Position numbers and translations under genes: made by a program. DNA of 64,000 nucleotides from Ruegeria arenilitoris. Lineage in GTDB: Bacteria > Pseudomonadota > Alphaproteobacteria > Rhodobacterales > Rhodobacteraceae. Below the pieces are notes generated by a model, which was not told the origin of the DNA, did not search any database, and saw only the letters and a list, made by a program, of their open reading frames with translations. Below, piece by piece: positions 17,608-27,796 of the stretch; positions within the stretch are counted from its first letter, which is position 1, and each line of letters starts with the position of its first letter. The stretch spans positions 1 to 64,000 of the forward strand of contig NZ_WPZQ01000011.1 of assembly GCF_013030265.1 (NCBI RefSeq). Direction: 5' to 3'.

Positions 17608-18434
17608 TTGAGCAGACCTGAAAGATCAGGCGCCACAATTTCGTAGTTCTCTGCAAGAGCATTAAACTGCGCTAGCGCCAAATCCTCACTCATCGTACGG
17701 CGCCAATCTCGCAGCACCGCGCTGTGAATTTCTGATAGGGGAGGTATTTGACTAGGCTCGATTGCCAATACCTGAACCAGATGGACCCCATAACCAGACT
17801 GGATCGGTCCCGACCACTGATCTGTTTCAACCTCCTCGAAATCTTTCGAAAATCCAGCGCCAAAGACCGAGTCAATTGCTCGGGTCGGGGTCAAGGGCAT
17901 TGAGGCAGGTAGCAGTGTGGAGGCACCGACAGCTGTGACATCTTGATCTGTGCGCAGTGCTGTCAACGCCTGTTCAATTTCGGCATCGCTTGGATCTTCA
18001 CCCAGAAAGACCTGAGTGAAAGCCACCTTGGTGGGCGTAGCGTAGCGTTCTGGGTTATGTTGAAGAAACGCCTCTAGTTCTTCGTCCTCCGGAACAACTG
18101 AGGTAGCGATAGCTTCGGTTAGAAAATCCATTTTCTGGCTGAGCCGAGACCTGATCACGGTATCTCCGCGATCCAAGCCAAGCTTTTTCGCTTCCCTGAC
18201 CAGAATCTCCTCACGAATTGACGCATTCACCAAAGCTTGTAGTTCAGCGCTGTTTGGAGAGCGTTTCCGCATCGCTTCAAACTGGGAAGCTAACAGAGCG
18301 ACATCGCTTTCGCTGATCGTGATAGTCTCGAGGTCTTCGACTGTCTCGCTATCTGTTGAAACTATGTGGAACCAAAAAAAGATTGCCGCTCCAATCAAGA
18401 AGAAATGGAACAGAGGTTCTTTTAGTAATCGCAT
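17604..18434 (-). CDS. Membrane-anchored peptidyl-prolyl cis-trans isomerase (parvulin type)
   Basis: 276-residue protein with one N-terminal membrane helix (residues about 8-24, FHFFLIGAAIFFWFHIV), a SurA/PpiD-like helical chaperone segment (SPNSAELQALVNASIREEIL) and a C-terminal parvulin domain containing DSVFGAGFSKDF and the WSGPIQSGYGVHLVQV strand. It probably folds secreted or membrane proteins on the periplasmic side. It overlaps the HupE-like gene by four bases, and the pair may act on the DUF3604 protein encoded upstream, an arrangement I recall from other proteobacteria. Start is the only ATG near the helix. Confidence 0.86.
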   Translation of the reverse strand: MRLLKEPLFHFFLIGAAIFFWFHIVSTDSETVEDLETITISESDVALLASQFEAMRKRSPNSAELQALVNASIREEILVREAKKLGLDRGDTVIRSRLSQKMDFLTEAIATSVVPEDEELEAFLQHNPERYATPTKVAFTQVFLGEDPSDAEIEQALTALRTDQDVTAVGASTLLPASMPLTPTRAIDSVFGAGFSKDFEEVETDQWSGPIQSGYGVHLVQVLAIEPSQIPPLSEIHSAVLRDWRRTMSEDLALAQFNALAENYEIVAPDLSGLLK

Positions 18435-18546
18435 GAAGGCTCCTGCGTGAAACGCGATCAGGTTTTATGTATCGATGCTGGCATCAGACAAATTGGTTTT
18501 GCAAGTTAATGAATGCTCCGGGCGCTTTAGATGTTTGGTTATAGCT

Positions 18547-18569
18547 CCGAGGTAGGGCTGCTACCTCGG
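18547..18569 (-). terminator. Terminator-like hairpin after the DUF3604 gene
   Basis: A perfect 9-bp stem (CCGAGGTAG / CTACCTCGG) with a 5-base loop, 26 bp past the DUF3604 stop and before the parvulin gene on the same strand. It lacks a T-run, so it may attenuate rather than end transcription. Confidence 0.5.
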
Positions 18570-18594
18570 GCTCTCATCTCCTGCACAGAGCGTG

Positions 18595-20517
18595 TCACTC
18601 TGTCGGCGTATACCAAATCGGGGACGAATACGCGCGCTCCTGATGTGTGAGCACCGCATCTTCTGGCAATTCGGTGCCGAACCTCAATTTGTCATACAGC
18701 ACCCAGCGCGGCGTCGGGATTTCGATGGCACGCACATAATAAAACGCCCGCGCGTTCGGGTCGAAATCAGGATCAGACCAAACGGTTACCAACTCGGCGG
18801 TGCCGATTGTGTTGGTCCAGCTGGCGGTTTCCAAATCCACGGTGTTTCCAACCGCTGGGATTTTGCCGTTTTGATCAGCAACACGATTATCCGACCACGC
18901 CACGTCGTAGACTTTTTCCTGCAAGGTCCCTTCGGAGTCGAGCCACCCCTTTATCACTTGCACGCGATCCAGATTAGCGCCGATCGGGTCACGAAGCGCC
19001 GCGATAAGGAATGCAGGCGCACCATCGCCTTCGCGAGGACGCAGGTCAGAACCCATCGGAACACCTTTGGTGTAGCCAACATCTGCAAGGAAGCGGGTTT
19101 CAACGTCAGCGTCATTGAAATCCCATCCGCCAAAGAACCGCAGGCCAATTCGGGGTCCGGTGGTTGCATAGGTCTCTCTGCGTTTGAACGCATCGAAGAT
19201 AGCGGCACGTGTATTCTCAGTCGCCCAAACGGCGGTGTATCCCGAGGCAACAAGGAGGTCGCCGGGGATTTCGCCAAGATCATTGGCGATGAAGGGATGT
19301 TCGATCCGCGAGGCTGAAGGTTCAACGCTGACGGACTTTCCAAAGAAGTTGTCTTCTTCGGCTGTGGCCAGAGAGGTATGGCTGTCCGTAGCGCCACCCA
19401 TCCCAAACTTATAGGGGTTCACGCCGAACTTTTCTTCCAACATCAAACCGCGCTTCAACGCTTCGCGGGCGTATTCACCAGCCAGCATATCGTCGGTCTT
19501 CAATTCTGTGATATCGAGATTGCCTACGTCCCAGTTTTCGTAGTCCGCGAATTCATCGTCAGGGCTCAGGAATGGATGTGCTTCACCATCACCCTTGATC
19601 TGCGTGACCTCATAATGCGGCTCCCACTTTGCTCGGGCAGCTACATAGTCCTCGTCGACCTTGCCGCCGTGATAGGTGTCTTCGGTTGGAAACATCCATC
19701 CGTTCGACAGGTTGCCGTTATGGGCAAAGGCTACCGCGCGGCCTCCCGTTTTTTCTTCATATTCTTCAAGCCAGGCATACAACGATTTTGGGTCTGTATC
19801 GCCATAAGGTGGTTGTGTAACCGGGGGAACCATCTGCAGGGCCCGGATCGGCCCATCGCGGAGCATGACATTGCGATGCAGATTGAAACCCTTGGGAACC
19901 GATGTCCATTCGAACCCAATGAACGCGGTAAAGTTTCCAGGATCGTTGTGCTGCTCGGCCGCCAATACAATGCTTTCCCAAGTGAAGGCGAAAGCATCTG
20001 CACCGGGGCTGTAAGACTCGAGTAGGATCTCGGGCAGGGTCATTTGCGAGAAATTGGTAATGATATCAAAGGCCGTTTTTCCGGCTTCTTCACCACCCGC
20101 TTTGTAACCCTCATACCACTCCAATCCTTTTGGATCAGCAAGAACGCCCGGCTTTCCGGCTTGCAGATCCGGTGCAAACCCCATGAGATCAGTGTGATCT
20201 GTGAGAACCATCCAATCCAGTGGCCGGGCCAGCCTCACGGGTTGACCTGTGGAAGAAATAACCTGCTCACCCTTTGCAAAACGCCAGGCGTCGTCTGGCA
20301 GTAGTGTGTTCCCAAAGGCGCCGGCGTCCAGTGAAAGCCCCGTGTGAAGGTGCGTGTCTCCCCAAAGTGGGCGTTCAGGGAAGCTCCGGTTCGCATATGG
20401 CGAATAAGGTCGATCTGAGAACAAACCTTCAGCAGCCTGTTCGCTTGGGACAGCGTCGGCCAAGATATTCGTCGGCGTCAGTCCAAGTGATATAAAGCAC
20501 ACCAATGTACGAAGCAT
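18595..20517 (-). CDS. DUF3604 domain secreted protein
   Basis: 640-residue protein with a Sec signal peptide ([20 protein letters not shown]). ATG at 20517 is preferred over one six codons upstream because GGGAGG lies five bases before it. [17 protein letters not shown] and [18 protein letters not shown] resemble the metal-binding motifs of PHP-type phosphoesterases, and [33 protein letters not shown] and [19 protein letters not shown] are typical of DUF3604. The protein is likely a periplasmic or outer-membrane-associated metalloenzyme of unknown substrate. It is followed by a parvulin and a HupE-like gene, which may assist its folding and metal loading. Confidence 0.9.
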   Translation of the reverse strand: MLRTLVCFISLGLTPTNILADAVPSEQAAEGLFSDRPYSPYANRSFPERPLWGDTHLHTGLSLDAGAFGNTLLPDDAWRFAKGEQVISSTGQPVRLARPLDWMVLTDHTDLMGFAPDLQAGKPGVLADPKGLEWYEGYKAGGEEAGKTAFDIITNFSQMTLPEILLESYSPGADAFAFTWESIVLAAEQHNDPGNFTAFIGFEWTSVPKGFNLHRNVMLRDGPIRALQMVPPVTQPPYGDTDPKSLYAWLEEYEEKTGGRAVAFAHNGNLSNGWMFPTEDTYHGGKVDEDYVAARAKWEPHYEVTQIKGDGEAHPFLSPDDEFADYENWDVGNLDITELKTDDMLAGEYAREALKRGLMLEEKFGVNPYKFGMGGATDSHTSLATAEEDNFFGKSVSVEPSASRIEHPFIANDLGEIPGDLLVASGYTAVWATENTRAAIFDAFKRRETYATTGPRIGLRFFGGWDFNDADVETRFLADVGYTKGVPMGSDLRPREGDGAPAFLIAALRDPIGANLDRVQVIKGWLDSEGTLQEKVYDVAWSDNRVADQNGKIPAVGNTVDLETASWTNTIGTAELVTVWSDPDFDPNARAFYYVRAIEIPTPRWVLYDKLRFGTELPEDAVLTHQERAYSSPIWYTPTE

Positions 20518-20938
20518 TATGACCTCCCAAATCAACTTAGCTCGGCGGTGTTGATGAATTACATCGCAACAAAGTGATATTCGTATTTCTCTATATCATA
20601 GTGAGTTGCCTAATTGAGAAAAATCTTGGAACTCTGATTTGTCGCAACGACGCAACCAAAAGCTTTGGCCGATGGGTGCTCAGAATGGGTCGAAAACAAT
20701 ATGACCTGCATTCTCATTGATTTGTGGCTTAGCCCAGCTGAGGTGTGCGCTGAGCCTGAAGCGGTTCTACCGCTTGGTGTGCGACCGGGCACTTTGGCGG
20801 TCATAGCTCACGTGTTCGTCTAAACTGCGAGGCAAGATCAACTATTCGCACAGCAAAGTATCTATCAACCAGATGGATCATCACTAAAGACATTGGGGCC
20901 CAACCTGTAGAAGCGTCGCTGAAACAGGAGTTATCAAT
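20518..20938. other. 421-bp divergent intergenic region
   Basis: Lies between the divergent DUF3604 and NmrA-like genes and should hold both promoters. Two short minus-strand open frames (20610-20804 and 20801-20986) have no recognisable product or ribosome binding site. I saw no clear operator. Confidence 0.35.
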
Positions 20939-21820
20939 ATGACCAAGAAGATCACAATCATCGGTGCCACAGGCCATCTGGGGCATCGTGTGACCAAAAA
21001 ACTCGCCGAGAAAGGCGTTGAAGTGACCGCCCTCGTGCGAGACCCAGAGGCGGCTAAAGCTGCTCTGCCTGCTGGGGTTCGGCTCGTTCAGGGTGATGTG
21101 TCAGACCCGGCCAGTCTGCTTTCAGCTTTACGGGGAACCGAGACGCTGTACATCACGCTGAATACCGAGACGTTGGACACCACCGCGCCATTCCACACCG
21201 AGCGGGAAGGTGTGATTAACGTCGTCGCGGCGGCAAAAGAGACAGGGGTTCAGCACATCATGCAAATTGCAGGCGTTGACACCGCATACCCCGATTTTTC
21301 TACCGAAGGGATAGCTTATGGTACCAATGCGATCCGTCAGGGCGGGATCGATGCCATCAAGGCGTCCGGCATCCCCTATACCTTCTTCTATTGTTCGTTC
21401 TTCCTGGATTCGCTGCCAAAGTTCTTGATGGATAACCAGTTTGCCGTCATCGGTAATTACGTTCATCCAATCCGGTTCACCAATTCCAGTGACCTGGCTG
21501 AACTCGTTTTGAATGCCATTGGCAATGATGCGGCAAAAAACAAAGAGTTTGCCGTTCAGGGCTGGCAGGCCAAGACCTACACCGAGGGAGCGACCGAATT
21601 TTTGAAAACTTATGCACCTGAGGCAGAAGTCACTCAGTTACCAATGGAGACGATCGGCCAGATGGGGCTGCCGGAAGAGCAGGCGGTCTTTATGGAGCAT
21701 TTGCTCACCTTCGTGCAGCAACTGCGGGAAGAACTGGTCGCCGGCGAAACGTGGGAAGTTCTCGGAAAACCAAAACACACCATTGCATCTTTCGCAAAGG
21801 AGCTTCGCGAAGAAGCCTAA
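20939..21820 (+). CDS. NmrA-like NAD(P)-binding protein
   Basis: 293-residue atypical short-chain dehydrogenase. The N-terminal KITIIGATGHLGHRVTKKLA is the GxxGxxG dinucleotide-binding motif, and VTALVRDPEAAKA, QGDVSDPASLLSAL and IMQIAGVDTAYPD follow the NmrA/quinone oxidoreductase 2 pattern. The catalytic YxxxK of classical SDRs is not evident, consistent with a redox sensor or quinone reductase role. CAGGAG lies 8 bases before the ATG. It ends tail-to-tail with a LysR gene, sharing four bases. Confidence 0.88.
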   Translation: MTKKITIIGATGHLGHRVTKKLAEKGVEVTALVRDPEAAKAALPAGVRLVQGDVSDPASLLSALRGTETLYITLNTETLDTTAPFHTEREGVINVVAAAKETGVQHIMQIAGVDTAYPDFSTEGIAYGTNAIRQGGIDAIKASGIPYTFFYCSFFLDSLPKFLMDNQFAVIGNYVHPIRFTNSSDLAELVLNAIGNDAAKNKEFAVQGWQAKTYTEGATEFLKTYAPEAEVTQLPMETIGQMGLPEEQAVFMEHLLTFVQQLREELVAGETWEVLGKPKHTIASFAKELREEA

Positions 21821-22719
21821 GCCATAGTGGAGTTCTGAATAACGGCGTTTTCAGCCAGTAGCTCGCACAGCTTGGCAGTGGCCTGACCCATCGGCTTTTC
21901 AAAAGACCAAACCATATCCACCGAACGTTCGGCATAGGGTTTGGTCTCGAATTGCAGCGGCAGGATTTTCAGTGCACCGGTCTGAACAAAGATGTCCACA
22001 GCATGCAATGGCAGCGCCGACCACCCCAGATCGGCCCTCACAAGATCGATAGCCTCAGTTGCAGTGCTAACATGCCAGATCGACGGCGAGGCCTTGAGGA
22101 TAGCACTGTTAGGGTTGTCAGCTTCTTTCAACAAGATCTGGCGATGTAGGCGCAACTCTTCCCACGAGACCGAGGGTGTATGTGAAAGCGGGCTTTCCGG
22201 ATGGCTGACGCAAACCAGCTTGAGTGAGCCCAAAGAGCGGAAGTCAAGCGATTGAGGGATGCCCTCGGGTTCCAGAATAATGCCTAGATCCACTTCGCCT
22301 TGAACAACCAGCCGTTGGATATCTCCAGCGGCGAACGACTGGATCTCAACGTCAACAGATGGAAAGTCAGCGCTGAAGGTTCGGATGATCTCTCCCAGAT
22401 TGGCCAGTTTGATGTGCGGTGCCATGGCGAGCGTTATGCGGTTTTCCAGGGTCATGGATAGGGCATCGGCAATCGCCAGAAACCGGCTGCGACGCTCCAG
22501 TAAAATTTCGGCCTGCGAGATCAACATCTCTCCCGCATCGGTGAGGGTAGGGTATCTTCGGCTGCGATCAAAAAGCTCGACGTTCAGATCGACCTCGAGG
22601 TTGGCGACCAAAGTGCTGATCACCGACTGTGCTTTGTTGCACTTTCGCGCTGCCGCAGAAAAAGACCCTTCGCTGTGAGTGGTGACGAATGCCTCCAATT
22701 GTTCGAACGATGCGCGCAT
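21817..22719 (-). CDS. LysR-family transcriptional regulator
   Basis: 300-residue LysR regulator. The N-terminal helix-turn-helix is FEQLEAFVTTHSEGSFSAAA with KAQSVISTLVANLEVDLNVEL after it, and the effector domain begins near residue 90 (NRITLAMAPHIKLANLGEII). AGAGGAG precedes the ATG at 22719. It converges on the NmrA-like gene with a four-base overlap, so its target is not obvious. A T-N11-A palindrome just upstream of its start suggests autoregulation. Confidence 0.92.
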   Translation of the reverse strand: MRASFEQLEAFVTTHSEGSFSAAARKCNKAQSVISTLVANLEVDLNVELFDRSRRYPTLTDAGEMLISQAEILLERRSRFLAIADALSMTLENRITLAMAPHIKLANLGEIIRTFSADFPSVDVEIQSFAAGDIQRLVVQGEVDLGIILEPEGIPQSLDFRSLGSLKLVCVSHPESPLSHTPSVSWEELRLHRQILLKEADNPNSAILKASPSIWHVSTATEAIDLVRADLGWSALPLHAVDIFVQTGALKILPLQFETKPYAERSVDMVWSFEKPMGQATAKLCELLAENAVIQNSTMA

Positions 22720-23053
22720 CAGGAGTTCTCCTCTAACTATCTGTTAGTGGTATGGTATTGTGATTAATGGATTGTAACAACAGATCCATTTGACCAAGAA
22801 TTCTCCGCTGGCAGCGAATGTTCGGGCTGATGGATCGCATTGAGGTATCTTCTGACATCGCCGAACGGCGGGTTCGGGGTGACGATGTTTTTGGTTGATC
22901 AGTGCCTTCGTCCACCCTAGCGTACCACGTATGTCTGAATTTGATTTCCTGGTCGTCTTAGAGCGCCACAGCGCTCACCGCCGAAAGCGTTTCGCAGGAT
23001 AGCGATTCCTCGTTTGGCTCTCTGCTTAGCGAAACTTTTTTCGGAGATCTCAG
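22720..23053. other. 334-bp divergent intergenic region
   Basis: Upstream region of the LysR gene at 22719 and of the 2-oxoglutarate oxygenase. It includes CTAAC-TATCT-GTTAG at 22733-22747, a palindrome with a T-N11-A core, close to the LysR start. No gene was recognised; short open frames here are unsupported. Confidence 0.4.
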
Positions 23054-24010
23054 ATGACTGAATTCAACACTATTCCTGTACTTGATCTTTCACCATTGAT
23101 CGATGGCGAAGATACATCCGACCTGGCCCTGGAGTTCCTAGATGCATACGGCAAGACCGGGTTCGGCTATGTCATAAATCATGGAGTGGATCCTGCATTG
23201 CGCGCCGCCGTGTTCGCGGCCTCAAAAGAGTTTCACGCGTTGCGAGAGACTGAAAAGCAAGCAATTGCGCTGGATGAATGCCATCGCGGGTACATAGCCA
23301 TAAACACCTCGACGGACGTAAATTCCGATTTGGCCAAAGTGACAAAGCCGAACCAATCTGCTTCGTTCATGATGATGCGCGAGGACCCGGAGAGAGACCC
23401 TGATGTCTATCTGTCCGGACCAAACCAGTGGCCAGACCTGGATGGGTTTCGAGAGGCTTGTGAGGCCTATGCTCATGCAATGACCGAATTGGGCAACAAA
23501 CTGTTGAGGTTGGCACTGGATGCAGTTGGTGCCGAGGATCGTTCAATTCTCGCTGCATTCGAAACGCCGACTATATGGCTGCGCTTGCTTCACTATCCAC
23601 CGCAGCCTCCGAAAGCGCCGGATGATCTGTTCGGTTCAGCCCCCCATAAGGACTTTGGATTTCTGACATTGCTGGCGCAAGATGATGTTGGTGGCCTTCA
23701 AGTTCAGACACCGGCTGGCCATTGGGTGGATGCGCCGCCAATCGAGGGTGCTTTCGTAGTTAATGTCGGCGACATGCTGCATCGCTTGTCCAACGGCAGG
23801 TTGTTGTCCACGCCGCATCGGGTGATCAATGCGAGCGGACGAGAGCGCTATTCCGTGCCGTTCTTCTTTGACCCACATGTCTCTGCCGTAATCGCACCCC
23901 TCCCGGAAACAGGCATCGCAAGGTTTGAACCTTTGAACTTTGGTGAGTTTCTCAGAAATGAACTCGAAGCCAGCTACGATGCCCATCAAGCAGACCAGTC
24001 AGAAACTTAG
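23054..24010 (+). CDS. 2-oxoglutarate/Fe(II)-dependent oxygenase (isopenicillin N synthase-like)
   Basis: 318-residue non-haem iron oxygenase. The N-terminal DIOX_N region contains IPVLDLSPLIDG and YGKTGFGYVINHGVD. The 2-His-1-carboxylate triad is visible as H-K-D in SAPHKDFGFLTLL and the distal His in LLSTPHRVIN, with R-x-S in ERYSVPFFFDPH binding 2-oxoglutarate. It belongs to the plant-flavonoid/IPNS-type superfamily found in many bacteria, where it hydroxylates or desaturates small molecules, purines or amino acids. GGAGATCTCAG precedes the ATG. It stands alone with a LysR gene upstream in divergent orientation. The substrate cannot be inferred. Confidence 0.92.
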   Translation: MTEFNTIPVLDLSPLIDGEDTSDLALEFLDAYGKTGFGYVINHGVDPALRAAVFAASKEFHALRETEKQAIALDECHRGYIAINTSTDVNSDLAKVTKPNQSASFMMMREDPERDPDVYLSGPNQWPDLDGFREACEAYAHAMTELGNKLLRLALDAVGAEDRSILAAFETPTIWLRLLHYPPQPPKAPDDLFGSAPHKDFGFLTLLAQDDVGGLQVQTPAGHWVDAPPIEGAFVVNVGDMLHRLSNGRLLSTPHRVINASGRERYSVPFFFDPHVSAVIAPLPETGIARFEPLNFGEFLRNELEASYDAHQADQSET

Positions 24011-24231
24011 AGCGTGCTATTGTCCTTGAGAAAAATTTGCTCTCCCGTCATCGATGGAAGTGCGGTGCTATGGTTGAATATACTGCACAATTTGCAGGGG
24101 TGCCTGCGGCAACAGATTACTACTTGGAACAGGTCGCCTTTATCGCCGCAGCGTGGCGATGGATTACGTGACTGTTCGAAATTCATCTTTGATAAAAGGA
24201 GCAAGGCAATCTTGGGCGAGGCAAACGCGCG

Positions 24232-25188
24232 TCAAGAGGGGTTGGACTGATCACCCTGCCTTCGGGTTCTTCTGCGAACTGGTTGGCCATATTGTTTGCG
24301 AAACGCCCTGCGCAGCCCAGACGCTGAAGAAAAGCCGCAACGCAGGGCGATCTCCTCGACACTCAGTCTGGTATGTGTGCTGAGGTCGCGCGCACGTGCC
24401 AGGCGAAGCGCCTGGTAATGACGCCCGGGAGAAACACCAAGCTCCTGCTTGAACAGACGGGCCAGACTGCGTTCTGACATGTTGGCGAAAGCTGCGAGTT
24501 CGGCCAGCGAAAGCGGTGTTTCCAAAGTGTCAGCCATACGGGTAATCAGCATACGCAGCTGTTCTGAGCCATGGATGCGAAGCCCGCGTGCCCCGGAACC
24601 AGAAAGTTGCGCACTGGCGCTGTCCTGCAGGAACATGGCCGCTGCCTCTTGCGCTGCTACTGCACCGTAACGACTGGTGATGAATTCCAAGATCAGATCC
24701 AGCGCTGTAGCGGCGCTGCCGCAAGTCCAGAACCGCCCATCCTGCACGAAACGGTCGGGTTCTACGACGGTGGCCAGAAAGCTCTCGGCAAACTCGTCGT
24801 GGAGTTGCCAGTGGATGGTGGCACGGCGCCCGTCCAATAGGCCCAGGGCCGCCATCAGCCAGGAACCCGTGTCCGCCCCGATCACCACTCCCGATCGCAA
24901 TAAGGGATTCAAATGGCGCGAGAGTGGTTTCTGCACAGCTTCCGCGCGGAACTCGTCACCACCCACGATCAGAGTCAGGTCGGCCGCACTCATGCCCTGA
25001 AGCGATCTGTCAGGTGCAACACGGATGCCGCTGGAACTGGTCACTGGTGCGTCACTTGCAGTCAGGATTGTCCACCGGATATCTGCACCACGATTGTCAC
25101 GAACGACCCGCAGCGGTTCCAGCAGGCACGCCAGAACGATGTTGGAAAAACTTTCCGACAATAGAATCAAAACGGTGAGCTGTGTCAC
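24232..25188 (-). CDS. GlxA-family AraC-type transcriptional regulator
   Basis: 318 residues from a GTG at 25188; the frame stays open to a TTG at 25245 and the true start is uncertain. The N-terminal half is a DJ-1/PfpI-like domain (TVLILLSESFSN, LTLIVGGDE, VVIGADTGSWLMAALGLLDG) in which the elbow residue is Asp rather than Cys, as in GbdR/CdhR-like regulators of choline and carnitine use. The C-terminal half is an AraC double helix-turn-helix (LSLAELAAFANMSERSLARL and ALRCGFSSASGLRRAFRKQY). It is divergent from the CoA transferase/dimethylformamidase-like pair and probably activates them. That link and the effector are inference. Confidence 0.88.
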   Translation of the reverse strand: MTQLTVLILLSESFSNIVLACLLEPLRVVRDNRGADIRWTILTASDAPVTSSSGIRVAPDRSLQGMSAADLTLIVGGDEFRAEAVQKPLSRHLNPLLRSGVVIGADTGSWLMAALGLLDGRRATIHWQLHDEFAESFLATVVEPDRFVQDGRFWTCGSAATALDLILEFITSRYGAVAAQEAAAMFLQDSASAQLSGSGARGLRIHGSEQLRMLITRMADTLETPLSLAELAAFANMSERSLARLFKQELGVSPGRHYQALRLARARDLSTHTRLSVEEIALRCGFSSASGLRRAFRKQYGQPVRRRTRRQGDQSNPS

Positions 25189-25312
25189 TTTGGCAGAATC
25201 CGCACATTTTTCGACAATATTGGTTCGTTCGGCATCGGGACACAATCCTAACGTCAGCTCAATGCCCCAATGCGCGGCGACATGTCAGCAGCCCGACAGG
25301 AGACACGTTTTC

Positions 25313-27787
25313 ATGACAACACGGCCCCTTGATTATATTCGCGTGCTTGATTTCGGCCAGTATCTGGCGGGCCCCCTGGTCGGAATGATGCTGGCTGATA
25401 TGGGGGCTGAGGTGATCCGCATTGATCCGCCCGGAGGCCCAAGGCTAAAGGAACCAACCACCGATATGCTGTCACGTGGCAAGTCCGCGCTGACCTTGGA
25501 TCTGAAAAACGAAGCGGGCCTTGCCACTGCGCGGGATTTGGCTGCCCGGGCCGATGTGGTGATCGAAAACTTCCGACCCGGGGTGATGGAGCGGTTGGGC
25601 CTGGGGCCGAAGGCCTTGCGGGAAATCAATCCGCGCATCGTGTCGCTGTCTTTGCCGGGCTTCGCCTCGACCGATCCGGCGCTGGCCGATCTGCCCGCGT
25701 GGGAGGCAGTGATTGCCGCGCGCACCGGGCATTTTACCGACATGGGGTTGAACCGGCGGCTGATGGGGATCAACCCTTCTTTCACTCCACTCACTCTGGC
25801 CTCTGCCTATGGCGCAGCATTTGGCGCGATGGCTGTGCAGTTCGCCCTGCTTGCACGGGACCGCAATGGCGGCGAGCATATCGAGGTCCCACTGGCATCT
25901 TCCTTGCTTGAAGGGCTCGTCTACAACTGCGAACAGATCGAGGATTACCCCGAACGTTACAAATCCCCACGCGAAGTGGAGCTCGACCGGCGAACGGCCG
26001 CGGGCCTGCCCATGAACCTCGGATTTAGCGAACTGGAAGAGTTCCTGGATCCATTCTATCGCACCTATACCTGTGCCGACGGGCGGGGGTTCTATGTGGT
26101 GGCAGGAAGCGTGAAGACGCACCCGCGCCGGGTGTTGGAGACCTTGGGGCTGAAAAAGCTCGCCGACGAACTGCCCGATTTCGATGCCTATCTGGATACA
26201 CGTGATTGGCCCGATGAATGGTCGCTGCGAAACTATCCCGTTGGCGAACGTGACAGAGAGCGGGTGTCGTCGGCAATGAAGGCTGCTTTCCTGACCAAGC
26301 CTTCATTTGAATGGGAAGCACTGTTCGGAGCGGCCAAGGCACCGGCCACGGCGCAGCGGTTTTCAAAGGAATGGCTCGCAGACGCCCACGCGCTGGCCTC
26401 GGGTCTGGTGCTTGAGGTTGATGACCCGCGCTATGGCAAGATGCGGCAGATGGGAAACGTGGCCTGGCTCGCCGGGGATGCGGGGGCTTTGCAAAAAAGC
26501 CCTGGGCCTGAACCGGACAGCGCCCCTCTATCCGACATACTGGCCGAGGTTCCCCGAACAGCCGCAGGTGGCGACGGAGAGGGCGGGTGGCTCGAAGGAC
26601 TAAAGGTGCTGGACCTGACTAACGTGATTGCCGGCCCGACCATCGGGTCAACTCTTGCCCGGTATGGAGCGCAGGTGACCTCGGTTCAGCCAGTGGATCC
26701 TTCGGTTGATCCTTGGAATACGGTGGTCTTTGGCCTGCACGCGCATCGCGGAAAAAAGAGTGTTCTGCTGAACCTGCGCTCGGACGACGGTCAGTTGGCT
26801 TTACGGCGACTGATCGAGGCGTCGGATGTGATAACAATGAACGGTACCGACGAACAGCGTGACGCCTTGGGGTTGAGCGAAGCGCAGCTGGCGGCTATCA
26901 ACCCGCGGCTGATCTTGGTGCAGCTCGACGCCTTTGGGGGCCCGGCGCGCGGGCCTAAATCTGATCATCTGGGATATGACGATCTCGCGCAGGCGGCGAC
27001 CGGGGTCATGGTGCGCTTTGGCGGTGGTATGCAAACGCCCGAAGAACATGCGCATTTCGGAACCATCGACGTCCTGACTGGATTCTGTGCCTGTGTGGCA
27101 CTTGGCGCGGCGCTGCTGCGACTCGAGAAAACTGGCAAAGGTGGTATCGCGCGTGCAGCGCTGGCCGGGGCAGGAAATCTGATTCAGGCCCAGTTGATGT
27201 ATGACTTCGACGGGCGCGCAGCCTTCGACGAGCCTGCGGGGCGCGAGGCTCTGGGTTGGGGGCCGTTTTATCACTGCTACCGCGCGGCGGATGGTTGGAT
27301 GTTCTTTGCTGCGCCATCCGAAGGGAGGGAGGCGCTGGCGCGCCTGCCGGAATTTGCTGATCTGGTCGCGATGCCCGAAGTAGAAATGGTGGCTGCGATT
27401 TCACAACAGTTCGCCACGCGCAACGTAGCCTACTGGTCGCAGGCATTTGCCGGAACTTCTAGCACCGTGATGCCACTGGGTTCGCTGCACGACACACGTG
27501 ATGCAGTTCTGCAGCCGGAAAGTGATGACCGGATCGATCTGACCCGGGGAACCTTCAGTGTGATCCGGCATGACCAGCACCCTATGGGCCGCTGGTGTGA
27601 TCTTGTGGCACCCAATGCGGTCCGTCCCGCGCGTGCGGCCATTACCATCCCCGGGCCGATGCCCAAATATGGAGCCGACACTCGCCTGGTTCTGGGCGAA
27701 ATCGGCTTTTCCCGTAATCAGATCGACGCCATGATCGCCTCCGGTGCGATAGCGGAAAGCTGGTCCGGAAAGTACTTGCCGGAATAG
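25313..27787 (+). CDS. Double-length family III (CaiB/BaiF) CoA transferase
   Basis: 824 residues containing two CaiB/BaiF domains in tandem. The first (about 1-410) begins RVLDFGQYLAGPLVGMMLAD, the second (about 425-824) LKVLDLTNVIAGPTIGSTLA. Start at 25313 is supported by AGGAGA nine bases upstream; the longer frame is noncoding overlap with the regulator promoter. The catalytic Asp expected in a D-x-x-T/S-G motif is present in the second half (D586, DVLTG) but is Ala163 in the first, so only one half seems able to form the acyl-CoA intermediate. Family III enzymes move CoA between carboxylic acids. The next gene starts 9 bp downstream, indicating an operon. Confidence 0.9.
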   Translation: MTTRPLDYIRVLDFGQYLAGPLVGMMLADMGAEVIRIDPPGGPRLKEPTTDMLSRGKSALTLDLKNEAGLATARDLAARADVVIENFRPGVMERLGLGPKALREINPRIVSLSLPGFASTDPALADLPAWEAVIAARTGHFTDMGLNRRLMGINPSFTPLTLASAYGAAFGAMAVQFALLARDRNGGEHIEVPLASSLLEGLVYNCEQIEDYPERYKSPREVELDRRTAAGLPMNLGFSELEEFLDPFYRTYTCADGRGFYVVAGSVKTHPRRVLETLGLKKLADELPDFDAYLDTRDWPDEWSLRNYPVGERDRERVSSAMKAAFLTKPSFEWEALFGAAKAPATAQRFSKEWLADAHALASGLVLEVDDPRYGKMRQMGNVAWLAGDAGALQKSPGPEPDSAPLSDILAEVPRTAAGGDGEGGWLEGLKVLDLTNVIAGPTIGSTLARYGAQVTSVQPVDPSVDPWNTVVFGLHAHRGKKSVLLNLRSDDGQLALRRLIEASDVITMNGTDEQRDALGLSEAQLAAINPRLILVQLDAFGGPARGPKSDHLGYDDLAQAATGVMVRFGGGMQTPEEHAHFGTIDVLTGFCACVALGAALLRLEKTGKGGIARAALAGAGNLIQAQLMYDFDGRAAFDEPAGREALGWGPFYHCYRAADGWMFFAAPSEGREALARLPEFADLVAMPEVEMVAAISQQFATRNVAYWSQAFAGTSSTVMPLGSLHDTRDAVLQPESDDRIDLTRGTFSVIRHDQHPMGRWCDLVAPNAVRPARAAITIPGPMPKYGADTRLVLGEIGFSRNQIDAMIASGAIAESWSGKYLPE

Positions 27788-27796
27788 GATGTCGAG

